From assembly GCA_977006965.1 (NCBI GenBank), contig OZ345353.1, forward strand, positions 2,170,001-2,234,000: DNA of 64,000 bases, in the 5' to 3' direction. Source of the DNA: Phymatolithon calcareum (lineage: Eukaryota > Rhodophyta > Florideophyceae > Hapalidiales). Shown one piece after another: positions 51,550-61,710 of this stretch. Position 1 is the stretch's first letter. Every line of letters begins with the position of its first letter. The position numbers and the translations under genes were made by a program. Under the pieces are notes generated by a model. It did no database searches. It was not told the origin of the DNA and saw nothing but the letters and a program-made list of their open reading frames with translations.

Positions 51550-53892
51550 TTGTGTAAGAGAATAACCGCAGAGTCAATTCATCTGGCACATGGGGAATGG
51601 ATTGGATCGAGCGACCACATACTGGTCATCGGCAGGGTTGCAGGACATCCCCATAATGATGGGGAGCGTAGGCTACCTTCGAGCGCCCGGAAAAACGGCA
51701 AGCTTCAAGAGGAAGCAATTGCCGAGTACAAGTCAAGTCTCCCGGCCGCTATTGAGGAAATATATAAAGCGGACACAGAGGAAGCTTACCAGACTGCATA
51801 CAGAAGAGCTCGGGATACCATCAACAAACCATGGGCATTCAAAAAGCCAAGGAAGGCTTGCCGATACAAGGAATTCTGGACCAAAGAGCTCGACAAAATT
51901 TCACAGCTGCGAACGAAAGCCTTCAAGAAGGCCCGGAGAACGAACCTGGCCGGTGACTGGCAAACACATAGAGACATTGACAGGAAGGTGAAGAAGATGA
52001 CCAGGGCAAACAGACGAGCATGCTTTAAGAAATTCGTTGAAGGTCTTTCTGCTTCAACTCCAACAGACTTCACGAAGAAGATGAAAAATCTCATCCGAAT
52101 GAAAAGGAGGAGAGCGCAAACGAATAGTTGCGAAGGGAAGCCATTAGATCCAGCGGAAATGGTGACCCATCTAACCGAAGAGCTCAAGGATCCCAGAGGA
52201 AACGCCATTCGACCGAGGAAGTTTCAAGTCACACGAGCACTAAAGCGAGAGCTCAAAAAGGCCCTCCGACGTGTCCCGAGGCAAAAAGCAGCTGGCCCGG
52301 ACGGTATCTTCTCTGACGCACTGCTACTAACACCGGAACAAAGTTACAACTATCTACTAGAAACGATCACAAAGGCTGGACAACTCGGTTGCTGGCCTGA
52401 CGATTTGAATAATGCGCTGGTGGTCCCGATATTCAAGAAAGGAGACCCAAGCTCCCCAAAAAGCTACAGGCCGATCTCACTATTATCACAAGCTCGCAAA
52501 ATATTTGAATCAGCAGTGGATAAACTGATCCGGAAGGAATACGCCTTCAACAGATCACAAATGGGATTTCGGCAACGCAAAGGCGCGGAAAGAGCCCTTC
52601 TCCGCTACACAGCGGCCGTAAGACAAGGAAGGAACACGAAAGCCGTTCTCGACTTGAAGTCAGCATATGACCGAGTCCCAAGAGAAGAGCTAATGCGAGA
52701 AATCGATCTCAGAATATCAGCAAATGTTGCAGCACTAGCCTCCCTCTCTCTGCAGAGGACTCACTTCACGGTTATGAACGATACGAGAACGCTAGGAACA
52801 AGCGAGCGCGGTGTCCCCCAAGGATCCCCCATCAGCCCAACACTGTTTAACATCCTTATGGACACCTTAGCAGAGAGGGTAACCGCTCTGAACCTCAACG
52901 ATTCTAGAGCTAATCTCCGTCTAAATATGTTCGCGGACGACGTCATACTAATGGCAAGACACGAAGACGAGCTCCAAGAGATGCTCAATGAATGCACAGA
53001 ATGGGCATGTATGTACCGAATGACTTGGTCGATCCGAAAGTGCTCAGTCATACTCCTCAAGAAGAGGACAAAAAGAGCGCTTCTGCTGGCTAACGAGGAA
53101 GTCCAAATAAGGCGCACAGCAGAATACCTTGGTACGTCTATTGATGAGAACGGAATCCGTGACGACAGGCTTCTGGAGCGACTCAAAAGTGCAAGCGCTA
53201 AGGTGCGACTCATGAGCTCCCTAGGCATGACAAGGAGAGGATACAGCACTGAAAAGAATATCAGGCTCTTTAAAGCCTTTATCAGGCCAGTGTATGAGTA
53301 CGCTGCACACATAACACATGATACAATCCGCACATCGATAGCAGCAGTGCAAATACAGAAGGACATGGCAACGATACTGTTCGGCAAATGGGCAGCGCGG
53401 CATTGGAGAAGACTAATGAAGCTTTGTCAAATAGAGCCGTGGGAGTTCCGCCGACAACGCCTACACTCCAAGCTAAGACGAAGATTGGGCAAGGTAGCAG
53501 AAGAGACCGATGATGCCGGGGCAGAGCTCGAACTCGAAACACTTGACTGCATCCGGGAAGCGAACACAGCAGCTGACCCTCAAGATAAGCCTAGCCTCCG
53601 ACGAGTCTGGGAGAAGCAAGAAGAACGCCGCGCAAGAAAAATAACGTTTTCCAAGAAGGGTCTTTCACACCACGCATTGAGGATGAAAGAAAGCAGACGC
53701 AGAATTCTTTGCGCAAGACGGTTTTTAGGACACTTCCCGAGGAACCCAACGAAGCTTATTGAAAAAATGGGTAGGCAAGGAGCATGGGCAATTGGTACGC
53801 TCAGCAGAACCCTGAAGAAGCCCACATGGACCCCTACCGAAGATAATGAAGTGGCGCGAGCCATTGACGTGATACTATGCAATTCTGAATAA
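51550..53892 (+). CDS. LINE C reverse transcriptase (5'-truncated frame)
   Basis: 780 open codons with every RT motif present: AAGPDGIFSDALL, KSYRPISLLSQARKIFESAV, QMGFRQRKGAERALL, AVLDLKSAYDRVP (motif A, about 52,645-52,683), ERGVPQGSPISPTLFNILMD (motif B, about 52,805-52,863) and NMFADDVILMA (motif C, catalytic FADD at 52,930-52,941). The thumb-like YLGTSIDENGIRDDRLLERL and a conserved tail (VYEYAAHITHDTIRTS, RRLMKLCQIEPWEFRRQ) follow. The product would copy its own RNA at a nicked target. The 5' truncation removes the endonuclease catalytic part and promoter, so this copy is probably immobile although its RT looks intact. Clade not assigned. Confidence 0.9.
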   Translation: MCKRITAESIHLAHGEWIGSSDHILVIGRVAGHPHNDGERRLPSSARKNGKLQEEAIAEYKSSLPAAIEEIYKADTEEAYQTAYRRARDTINKPWAFKKPRKACRYKEFWTKELDKISQLRTKAFKKARRTNLAGDWQTHRDIDRKVKKMTRANRRACFKKFVEGLSASTPTDFTKKMKNLIRMKRRRAQTNSCEGKPLDPAEMVTHLTEELKDPRGNAIRPRKFQVTRALKRELKKALRRVPRQKAAGPDGIFSDALLLTPEQSYNYLLETITKAGQLGCWPDDLNNALVVPIFKKGDPSSPKSYRPISLLSQARKIFESAVDKLIRKEYAFNRSQMGFRQRKGAERALLRYTAAVRQGRNTKAVLDLKSAYDRVPREELMREIDLRISANVAALASLSLQRTHFTVMNDTRTLGTSERGVPQGSPISPTLFNILMDTLAERVTALNLNDSRANLRLNMFADDVILMARHEDELQEMLNECTEWACMYRMTWSIRKCSVILLKKRTKRALLLANEEVQIRRTAEYLGTSIDENGIRDDRLLERLKSASAKVRLMSSLGMTRRGYSTEKNIRLFKAFIRPVYEYAAHITHDTIRTSIAAVQIQKDMATILFGKWAARHWRRLMKLCQIEPWEFRRQRLHSKLRRRLGKVAEETDDAGAELELETLDCIREANTAADPQDKPSLRRVWEKQEERRARKITFSKKGLSHHALRMKESRRRILCARRFLGHFPRNPTKLIEKMGRQGAWAIGTLSRTLKKPTWTPTEDNEVARAIDVILCNSE

Positions 53893-53984
53893 GGTAACGG
53901 ACAAAGCTCGATGCTAGTATAATGCGATTAGAAAGTTGCCGACTTTCCTCAAGTTGGGACACATGGTACCTTCTCAATAAATCC
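51550..53984 (+). mobile_element. LINE C insertion
   Basis: A 5'-truncated non-LTR retrotransposon on the plus strand. It starts in the last part of its endonuclease domain (GSSDHILVIGRV, the usual SDH motif) and ends in GTTGGGACACATGGTACCTT and CTCAATAAATCC. Insertion came with loss of about 570 bp of target rather than a duplication, judged against block c (29,038-29,607). Confidence 0.88.
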
Positions 53985-54285
53985 TCTAAATTACGATATG
54001 TGGTTGTGCATAAAATGCAGAAGACTGAAAATAACTAAAAAATACTGCACTGGACCATTCTGTTGACTTTCAAAATTATGAGCGATTTGCCTGCAAACCT
54101 TATCGTATCTCTTTTGGCTTTATCTTTTCTGAAGCCAAATTCTTCAAGGTGACCGTATCCGCACTTGCTAGAACAAATTTCGGAAGCATCATTTTAGGCT
54201 CCCTCGCTGTGCAGATAGTAGAACGACCATTGCCATTACAACCGTGACTCGCGGTACGGGCGATACGCATGAGAAATTGACATCA

Positions 54286-55537
54286 TTATTCCGACTTGGT
54301 CCGTGCTTGAACGCGGAAACCCATGTCGCGCAAGAGGATATTATCCAACCTCCAGCCCTGTGCTTTAATTCTCGCCAAAAACTCGTTTTTCGGTCCTAAC
54401 ACCGCGTCCGCAATAGCTTCGACAACATCCTCCGTCTCACAGTCCGCACGCATAACAACTTCCACTCTGTTCAGCCTTGTCGAACGCACAACAACGCATC
54501 GTCTTCCCATCTCCTCCAGCCCCGAAACGTCCTTGAAACCACTCGGCATAACCCCAATAGCAAAATGATATCTCCTTCGCCACGCCATTAAAAACCTTTC
54601 CCTCGCGTTAATCCCCCCCACAGACAAATCACGCTCTTCCTCCTTCTTCATCTCCCACTCCGTGAGCAAAAGGCTGAACCGAGCATCATTCAACCTCGGA
54701 AAGCACAGCGTCTTCACCGCAAGATAATTCAAAACAACATGCAAAACAGTAAGCCCAACAAACACCACTCACGGAAGTAACCTCCATCCTTCACACTTAT
54801 CCATCACTTTCGTCACCCACAGTCCCATCACCATACCCACAAGATTCACCGCTGTCTCCTGCGACCCCTCCTTCGCCTACACGTCCGCAACATTCCCCCC
54901 CATCACCCGCAAAGAACGCCGTGATAGCCGCGCGGGTCGCCCCGGCCGCCACCCCGCAAACGGCACGCAGCACACTCGCAACACACATCACGCCCGTGAA
55001 GCATTGCGTTCGACCGCCGCACAACAGCGGCGACAGAAGCCCGAGCGTGAGCGACACGTCGACGGCAAGATCAGCCAGTAACCGCCACCCCTTGACGTTG
55101 GCACCAAACCTGTCACCGCCGTACCATGTGAAGAGAATCCCGCCAAGCATGCCCGCTCCGTCGCGGTACACCCACTGCGTGGTCGCAGACGCCGCCGTCG
55201 CAGACGCGCTGCCGACACCCAGCCCGGAGAGGACGGCACGCGTGCTCAGAACGCCGCACAGGTAGCTGCAGAGCGCCTGCAGGGAGTCGAATAATTGGAA
55301 GCGGGCGTAGCCGGGTTGCACGCTGGTTGGGTAGCCGCGCGGCACGAATGCCTCAACGATGGATTGTCGCGCGCGGAGCAAGGGGATCCGGGCTTTGGAG
55401 GTCCATGGGACAGGGGTCGCATTCTCCGTGCACAGTTGTAAGGGATCGCCGCGGTTCTTCATGCGGTGGTCTTCTTGGGGGTCATCTCGGGAGAGACGCG
55501 CTATCACTGTGTCTCCTGCCAATACCTCGAACACCAT
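54286..55537 (-). pseudogene. RUS (DUF647) pseudogene (block d)
   Basis: Near-identical to the intact RUS at 29,896-31,146, but the frame breaks: one extra C in a run near 54,894-54,901 shifts it after AITAFFAGDGG, the Gln codon in DVQAKEG has become a stop, and a second stop replaces Trp just before VFVGLTVLHVV. The N-terminal 230 or so residues and the last 160 remain open. The lesions are few, so inactivation is recent and followed or accompanied loss of the neighbouring sulfurtransferase exon. Confidence 0.9.
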
Positions 55538-55936
55538 CGCCCGACATGGGCCGAAGGGGGATCAAGAAGAGCGGAATAGCGCCTCTCTGCACGCAGGGTT
55601 GATCATCGTGTTGAATCGCCTTATATTCTTGATGCTGCTCATACAGTATGACGCAGTATCATATTGACGCAGTGTCACGATCTTGCAGGAAATTGAATGC
55701 ACAAGTACGATTCCGTGGAATCGTACTTATGATATGATATCATATGTCCCAACTTGAGGAAAGTCGAAACCTTGAACAAGCTCGTGTAATAAACTTGCGT
55801 CACTTCTCTTGGAGAAATAATCATTCTTTGTTCAGTAGAATTGTGTAAATTGCTCGCTCCAACTCCAGCGTTTCTTCCTAGCTCCAGTGCGGTTTGTCCA
55901 GTGTCGACTTTAGCGCGGCTACCGTCTATATTCCAT

Positions 55937-56697
55937 CAGGCATTGGGAGCAACATACTGTTAATGCAATATAATGCAACATGTTGGTAATGCAACAGTAA
56001 TGGTTCTGTTCGTGGTATTGCAATACGTAATGTTTCGTGACCGACTATGAAGCATATATTGACTGTAAAATGAAGATCATCCTAGCTGAGTACGACTATT
56101 ACGTAGAGGTATTTGTGAAGTCTACCCGACCATCGTTTCTCCCATCGTCAAAATGGTGTCTATCTGTGAACAGAACGACGACTCCCTACCACGCTACTGC
56201 GACGATTCTGTCCGTTCCAAGAATGGCACCGAAGCCTAAACCGCAGTCTGTTGTCAAGGCGCTTATGAAGAAGAACGACGATACCGTGAAGACAATCACT
56301 TCCCGCCGAACAGGCCAACCTGACCAGCTGGATGTACCTTGTTTTGTGTACACATGCCCACGTGGACAAAACTGCAAAAACACCACACCGCAGGTGACGT
56401 TTCCCAAGGGACGGGGCTGGGGTACGCCTTATTCTCATTTGCTATCCTGCGTTGCAGGTGGCAATGAAGATCAGTTACTGAACATTGAACGCCTAAGTGA
56501 AGATGCCGAGCAGCAAATTCTCTTAGACTTGCCGTAGATGTCTAATGACTCCCCATTACCAACCAACAGTATTGCATTACTAATGGCCGTTGTCAATCTG
56601 TTGCAACATAATGGTTCTGTCCGCAAACTATTGCAACATAATGGAACTCTATTACTACACGCTCCAATAAAGTGAAACATGTTGCTCCCAATGCCTG
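55937..56697 (+). mobile_element. 761-bp hAT element encoding only a zinc finger
   Basis: Inverted ends CAGGCATTGGGAGCAACAT (19 bp, exact) and an exact 8-bp duplication TATTCCAT at 55,929-55,936 and 56,698-56,705. Block c (near 31,539) has the empty site once. Subterminal copies of TAATGCAACA and TTGCAACATAATGG recur near both ends, as expected for transposase binding sites. It holds one short gene (56,223-56,537). Confidence 0.93.
56223..56537 (+). CDS. BED-type zinc-finger protein of the mini-hAT element
   Basis: The frame is open from 56,037; I start at the internal ATG of MAPKPKPQSVVKAL, giving 104 residues. VPCFVYTCPRGQNCKN, GRGWGTPYSHLLSC contains a Cys pair and a His-x3-Cys, the arrangement of the BED finger at the N-terminus of hAT transposases. 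The frame then ends (EQQILLDLP-stop) with no catalytic domain. It could be an internally deleted transposase or a retained DNA-binding repressor. The gene lies wholly inside the inverted ends. Confidence 0.65.
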   Translation: MAPKPKPQSVVKALMKKNDDTVKTITSRRTGQPDQLDVPCFVYTCPRGQNCKNTTPQVTFPKGRGWGTPYSHLLSCVAGGNEDQLLNIERLSEDAEQQILLDLP

Positions 56698-56839
56698 TAT
56701 TCCATCTCCTTCACTATTACTGGGTTCCACGGGAAGTGTCCAACAAAACCACCTCACATATAGCATCTTATTTCTGCTCTTGTGAAGACTTACTATTTCA
56801 TGTGGACGATCTCCGCTCCGAAATTTCAAGTTCGCCTTT

Positions 56840-57775
56840 CGAAGGCGAACTTGTGACAAGAAGAGGATACAGAGCAGAGAATAGCATAAGAAGAAAGAAG
56901 ATGAGATTATTTTTATAGTATTACCAATGCATCTAGAATAGCATAAGGCTTGTCAAAGCATTTACCAGGCCAGCGTACGAGTACACTGCCCATATAACGC
57001 CGGATACAATCTGAATTTCGAATGAAGCAGTGAAAATCCAGAAGAATATGGCACAGATACTTTTTGCAATGTGGGCAGTGCGGCACCGGAGAAGACTTAT
57101 GAAGCTTTGTCAAATAGAAGCAAGGGAGTTTCGCCGGCAGCACCTGCTATTGAAGTTAAGAATCTTAAGATGCAGATTTGGAAAGATAGTGGTAGAGACA
57201 GATGACTTTGGGGAAGAGCTGGAAATCGAAATGCTAGACTCTATACGAGAATCGAACTCGGCAACTTACTTTCAAAATAGATTCGACCCCCGACGAGTCT
57301 GTAAGCAGCAAGAATAACGCTTTGAAAGAAAAAAGAGGGTCTACCGTACCAAGCAGTGAGGATGAAAGAAAGCAGACCTAGGATTCCTTGCGCAAGATAG
57401 TTTGCAGGTCACTTTCTCAGAAACCCACCAAAAGTGATTGAGCAAATGGGCAGTCAAGGGGCATGGACGGTTGGAACACTCAACAGTATCCTGAGAAAGC
57501 CTACATGGACCCCTCAAGAAGAGAATGACGAGGCTCGAGCCGTAGGCATGATACTATGCAATTCTGAGTTTGGTATAGCGTATGCCTACAAAGATGCCGG
57601 GAGACCAGAGGTGTTTTTTTGTAGTCCACTAAATCGTGTTACACCAACAAAAAAAGAAACTCTTCTATAGGCAGAATCCAGCCAACACCTCTTGGCACTA
57701 CGAAAGTTTCCCCAAGCGTCAGCAGAAGCGTTGGTAATTTTAAATAAAAATCTACCTTTCTTTCTTTCTTAAAAA
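56840..57775 (+). mobile_element. LINE C-like 3' part (block d)
   Basis: Counterpart of 31,685-32,570, now with stops. RRRLMKLCQIEAREFRR and the 3' region GGAGACCAGAGGT ... AATAAAAATCTACC are visible. A hairpin CAAGTTCGCCTT-TCG-AAGGCGAACTTG lies just upstream at 56,829-56,855. A 44-bp insert (56,891-56,934) is flanked by the 13-bp direct repeat AGAATAGCATAAG. Confidence 0.75.
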
Positions 57776-58089
57776 GATGCCGACTTTTCTAACGTTGGGA
57801 CACATGGAAGAAGGTAAAATTACGAAAAGCGAACCTGAATGGAAAATTTTGTGGCAGGCCCAATTTTTCGATAGATCTCTGATTTTCCAAAAATTAAGGA
57901 TTCGCAGGTCGAAGCGGAGGATTTTTTGGTGAAGTTTACACACATGGACTTGGTTATGGCAATATACAATCCGCTGAAATTGAAGCCTCCGGAAACATGG
58001 GCAAGTTTTTATGAAAAATCGTCGTTAAAGTAACAAGGATTTTTCTGTCATTTCTCTTCGTTTTTACTACTTGTAGACACTCAATACTG

Positions 58090-58331
58090 CACGAGTGTTA
58101 TTAGGGACATTTACATTCTCAGGGATAACATATCGACTAATTACGAGTATTAGTCTACTGCCTGTTAGTGCTCCCCCTCTTTTTACAGGGTGTGCATTTC
58201 TCGCCCCTGCTCTACTTAAGCGGCGATCCTAATCGCATCTTAGACTGGAGGATCTCATTATCTCATCGGAGAGAGATCACCCCTTTTCATGATAAACCCA
58301 ACCTTATCTTGACACTCCCAGTGATTGCATA
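58090..58331 (-). repeat. Repeat R, copy 4
   Basis: Block d counterpart of copy 3, inverse orientation, core and extension present. GAGGGATCACTCGGGAATCC follows at about 58,351. Confidence 0.6.
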
Positions 58332-58762
58332 CTATTTAGACATAGTACTGAGATGAGGGATCACTCGGGAATCCCCGTTGTCCTTCGGTCACAAGTGAGA
58401 TCCAACTCCCAAGTTGCCAAAGACTATCAATCTCTTCAGTTTTATTTTTTTCCTAGAGCCACCTGGCGTGAGGGAATGAGGCAATTAAATAACCTTTTTC
58501 CCCCCTCGCCAGTGGGCTCTAGATACTCCCATAAAATAAAAATAGACACTACTTTGGAAGGTGCGCAATTTGTAGGCGATCTCCCTCACCATTCCTTGAG
58601 CCCACAAACCCATTCATGGAAACTCTTGAATAACTAGAACACTGAGCACAATGAATTCACGCAGATGGCAGCGTCATGGGCTTCTTTTTATACTCTACCT
58701 GAATGGAGGGCAAGTCGAACGCAAAATCGAGCAGGAGAGACCAGAAACGAGTAAATGAGTTT

Positions 58763-59360
58763 TTGTTCATTGAAGAGTATACGTTTCATAAGTGAAGTAT
58801 GATGATCACGAGATAGCGAGACAAAGCCGACGGACGAACCAGTGCCGGGCTGTTCGCGTACGCAACAGGAAGGACAGATGGCCATCATGAGCAGACACTG
58901 CGACCGACACTGTCGCCTTTGCCCCACCGACAGTCCCAGCGATCCTCACCACTTCGGACTACAAGAGCGCAGCTGCGACGTGCACCTGAATGTCTGAAGC
59001 AAGCCTCTCTCTTCTCCCCACCCACCCACAACCTTCTCTATCAAAGCGACTTGCCTCTCTCTCCTCATTTAGTGCTCAAAGGTTTTGTAATATGCCTTCA
59101 CATTTATTTGCGCAAACTCAACCAGTGCCGGATTTGGCGCAGCGTTCGCAATGGCGTGAACACTTAAGTCGCGATTTGGCACTGAGACCGAGACTAGGTT
59201 CCTTGGGTGTCCAGAGTTGGATATCAAGGAATCTCGGTTCCACAAACTACCCCTACGAATTCAGCAGATAGCGTAGGAAGGCGCTTCCGTGCAAACGTCG
59301 AGCACAAGCGTCTTGACCGTGCTTTAGCTGTGCTAGTTCGCTAAAGTAAAGAAGTCATAT
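58763..59360. mobile_element. Roughly 600-bp insert specific to block d
   Basis: Block c reads GAGTTTTTACTCACTATA without interruption near 33,564-33,581, while block d has about 600 bp between GAGTTTTT and ACTCACTATA. The insert has no clear inverted ends. It holds a pyrimidine-rich tract (CCTCTCTCTTCTCCCCACCC) followed by a 60-codon frame from an ATG at 59,091 (MPSHLFAQTQPVPDLAQRSQ). It could be an unclassified transposon or a processed host transcript. Confidence 0.55.
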
Positions 59361-59383
59361 TTCACTCACTATAATAAAAAATC

Positions 59384-61700
59384 GAGGAAATTCGCTGCAT
59401 GGACCGAAAAAGGTGGCAAAATTCGCTAAATCGGCACCCCTTGCAAAAACTACTACTCGTTATGATAACCAGAGCACTCTACGAAAATACACTTGGTAAA
59501 GAGAGTAAATTTTATCGTGTGCACTACTCTCTAGGCTTTTGCTCCTCGTCCCAAGTAGCATCTCCGTCATCGCAGGCGGTGAGATCAATTATCATGGACT
59601 GTGCCGCTTTGTCGATCTGTTCTCGCTTCGCCTCAACAATATTGTGGATGTTAGGCTTGGCGCATGTTCGCGAGAAGTGACCGATGTTTCCGCAAGAGGA
59701 GCAGTGTCTGGCCCTCATTTCCGACGGTATGTAGGGCCTCTTGCGCTTGCGGCCCGGCTTAGCGACAAGGTCAAACGGCAGCAAATCTTCCTGTACTAGC
59801 TGGTCACCAGTGACTGCAACGCGAGTGATGCTGCCCTCGTGTTGCTTGGCCCACGTTCTCAACAGCCATGCGTCCCCGAACCAGTTCTTGTTCCACGGGT
59901 CGAACGCGACTCGATGCCTCGCCAAGCGTCTAGAAGCGAACAAAAGTGCAGCGACAACGTGGCTACATGGACTTTGGTGCTCTTCAAAGTGGCGGCAAGA
60001 GCAGGCAGCGCGGTATTCGCTGGTAACTACCACATGGAATGGAGTCACGTCGCTGCTAACAACACACCTGAGCATGTCACTTTCGATGACCTCCGGCTCC
60101 ACAAGCAACTTCTGCGCTCGGATAATTTTTTCCTGGTGCTTCTTGTAGCAGTGAGGCGTGAGTAACTTGCCCGTCGATATCATCTCGTGCGCCATGCGGC
60201 CGCGTTTGAAGCGATCGTCGGACATTCGCCCGATTATAGAGGCCACAATGTCGCAAATAGGCTCCGCACGCACCTTGACGAGTGCACTGTTGGTCTGCTC
60301 TGCGCTATTAGAGCTTACAACACCCAAGCGGGAGAGACCACGCTTTAGGAATTCAAACGTCGCGCAAGAGTGCATGCGCTCCGAAAACCACTGCACTAGT
60401 GGCTCATTGTCCGCCTTGAGCTGCTCTAGCAGCTGGTATGCGTAGTTCTCAGTTCTGGCGTACGCTATTGACCACAGTGCAGCACGATCTGCATCGCTGT
60501 GCTTGATTCCCGCAGCACGAAGGTTTTTCCAAAGCAGGTGCCACGCGCACCTCGAGCGCGTTACGTTGTGGGACGAGAGAAGTTCCGACACCTCGGCCGA
60601 GTCTAGGCCTTTGGCGCCGTCTGACATTAAAATCGAAATGTTGGGAAAGCATGAAATGCAGTTGGAGAGGAAACTGGCCCAGCTGAGCGCGCTCTCTCCC
60701 TGCGCGATGGAGAAGGCCAGAGTGGTCGCATGCCTGTTGGAATCATACGTTGTGAGGGTGAAAAGCTGGCCTTGCGTAACAGAAGTTAAATGGGCCGCGT
60801 CAACGCTTACGAAGCCGTTGAAGGCCGCCCATGTGTCCATCGCTCCCTTTGGGCAACAGAAAACGCTGTGAAGCTGCTGCTGTGTCGTGCCAGGGACTGG
60901 GGTTGTTGCAAGTGCGTACATTCCGCCGGGGTCACGCTGTTGTACTGCGGCCAAGTACGAGCGCAGTACACGGATTTGCGCCAGATGATGGAGGTCCGTT
61001 CCCTGCTTCGCAGCCACTATGCTGTGCGCTTGCGTTGGTTTCAGCGCTATACCACATTGTTTGCGGACCATCTCCGTTAGCTGGGCCGCGTTTCCGCTGA
61101 CGCGGCCTTTTGTGGCGATAAAATCCGTCATCACTGGCGCCCGCCGCGCGAGTACCTCCTTACTGAATTGTCGTAACCTGGAGGAGCCGCCAACGCAGCT
61201 GTGTCCTGAAAATGTGGTGATCCTGACGCCTTCGACGCTCGACAGCGCTCGGATGTTCACACGGAAGGCGCAAGCTGTGCGCTGGCTACAGATGAGCGCC
61301 ACCCGCTGCTTGTTGCGATTTGCCACGAAATGTGCCTTGCCAATAGAGGTGTTGTGGGCGATTACGAGGTTGACAACATCGTCAAAGTGTGCTCCAGGGT
61401 AGTCACCCACCCTTAACACGAGCTCCTTCTTCTCCATGACTTCAGACGGTTCGGGTGAAAGCGTTGTGAGTTGGCTTAGAATCGAATGTGACGACGTGCA
61501 GAGTGCTTTGCGCAGCGGATGGGCAGTGTAATGATATGCCTCTGTCTAGGTTTTACTGTCCTCATTATTGCTCTTGTACTGGCGTCGTGTGTTTGTATCT
61601 AGGGTTAGCTAGCTCAAATCATAACAAGTATTAGTTTTTGCAAGGGGTGCCGATTTAGCGAATTTTGCCACCTTTTTCGGTCCATGCAGCGAATTTCCTC
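59384..61700 (-). mobile_element. MULE transposon, copy 2
   Basis: A 2,317-bp element with perfect 69-bp inverted ends (59,384-59,452 and 61,632-61,700; start GAGGAAATTCGCTGCATGG) and an exact 10-bp duplication ATAAAAAATC at 59,374-59,383 and 61,701-61,710. Block c keeps the empty site as GTAAAAAATC at about 33,581-33,590. The terminal GAGGAAATTC is shared with copy 1, but the rest of the inverted ends differs, so these are two subfamilies. The target sequences of the two copies are alike (ATAAAA.AAT). Confidence 0.95.
59524..61437 (-). CDS. MULE transposase, copy 2
   Basis: 637 residues, same length as the product at 948-2,861 and about 85% alike by eye. All diagnostic residues are present: the N-terminal C50-x5-C56...H79-x-C81 cluster, DDE residues at about D213 (SVDAAHL), D273 (MSDGAKG) and E380 (SNSAEQT), CAWHLLWKNL after the second Asp, an intact SWIM finger C479-x-C481-x9-C491-x-H493, the basic RKRKRP, and the knuckle CSSCGNIGHFSRTC. 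The frame is undamaged, the inverted ends are perfect and the target duplication is exact, making this the best candidate for an active autonomous transposon in the window. Confidence 0.95.
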   Translation of the reverse strand: MEKKELVLRVGDYPGAHFDDVVNLVIAHNTSIGKAHFVANRNKQRVALICSQRTACAFRVNIRALSSVEGVRITTFSGHSCVGGSSRLRQFSKEVLARRAPVMTDFIATKGRVSGNAAQLTEMVRKQCGIALKPTQAHSIVAAKQGTDLHHLAQIRVLRSYLAAVQQRDPGGMYALATTPVPGTTQQQLHSVFCCPKGAMDTWAAFNGFVSVDAAHLTSVTQGQLFTLTTYDSNRHATTLAFSIAQGESALSWASFLSNCISCFPNISILMSDGAKGLDSAEVSELLSSHNVTRSRCAWHLLWKNLRAAGIKHSDADRAALWSIAYARTENYAYQLLEQLKADNEPLVQWFSERMHSCATFEFLKRGLSRLGVVSSNSAEQTNSALVKVRAEPICDIVASIIGRMSDDRFKRGRMAHEMISTGKLLTPHCYKKHQEKIIRAQKLLVEPEVIESDMLRCVVSSDVTPFHVVVTSEYRAACSCRHFEEHQSPCSHVVAALLFASRRLARHRVAFDPWNKNWFGDAWLLRTWAKQHEGSITRVAVTGDQLVQEDLLPFDLVAKPGRKRKRPYIPSEMRARHCSSCGNIGHFSRTCAKPNIHNIVEAKREQIDKAAQSMIIDLTACDDGDATWDEEQKPRE

Positions 61701-61710
61701 ATAAAAAATC

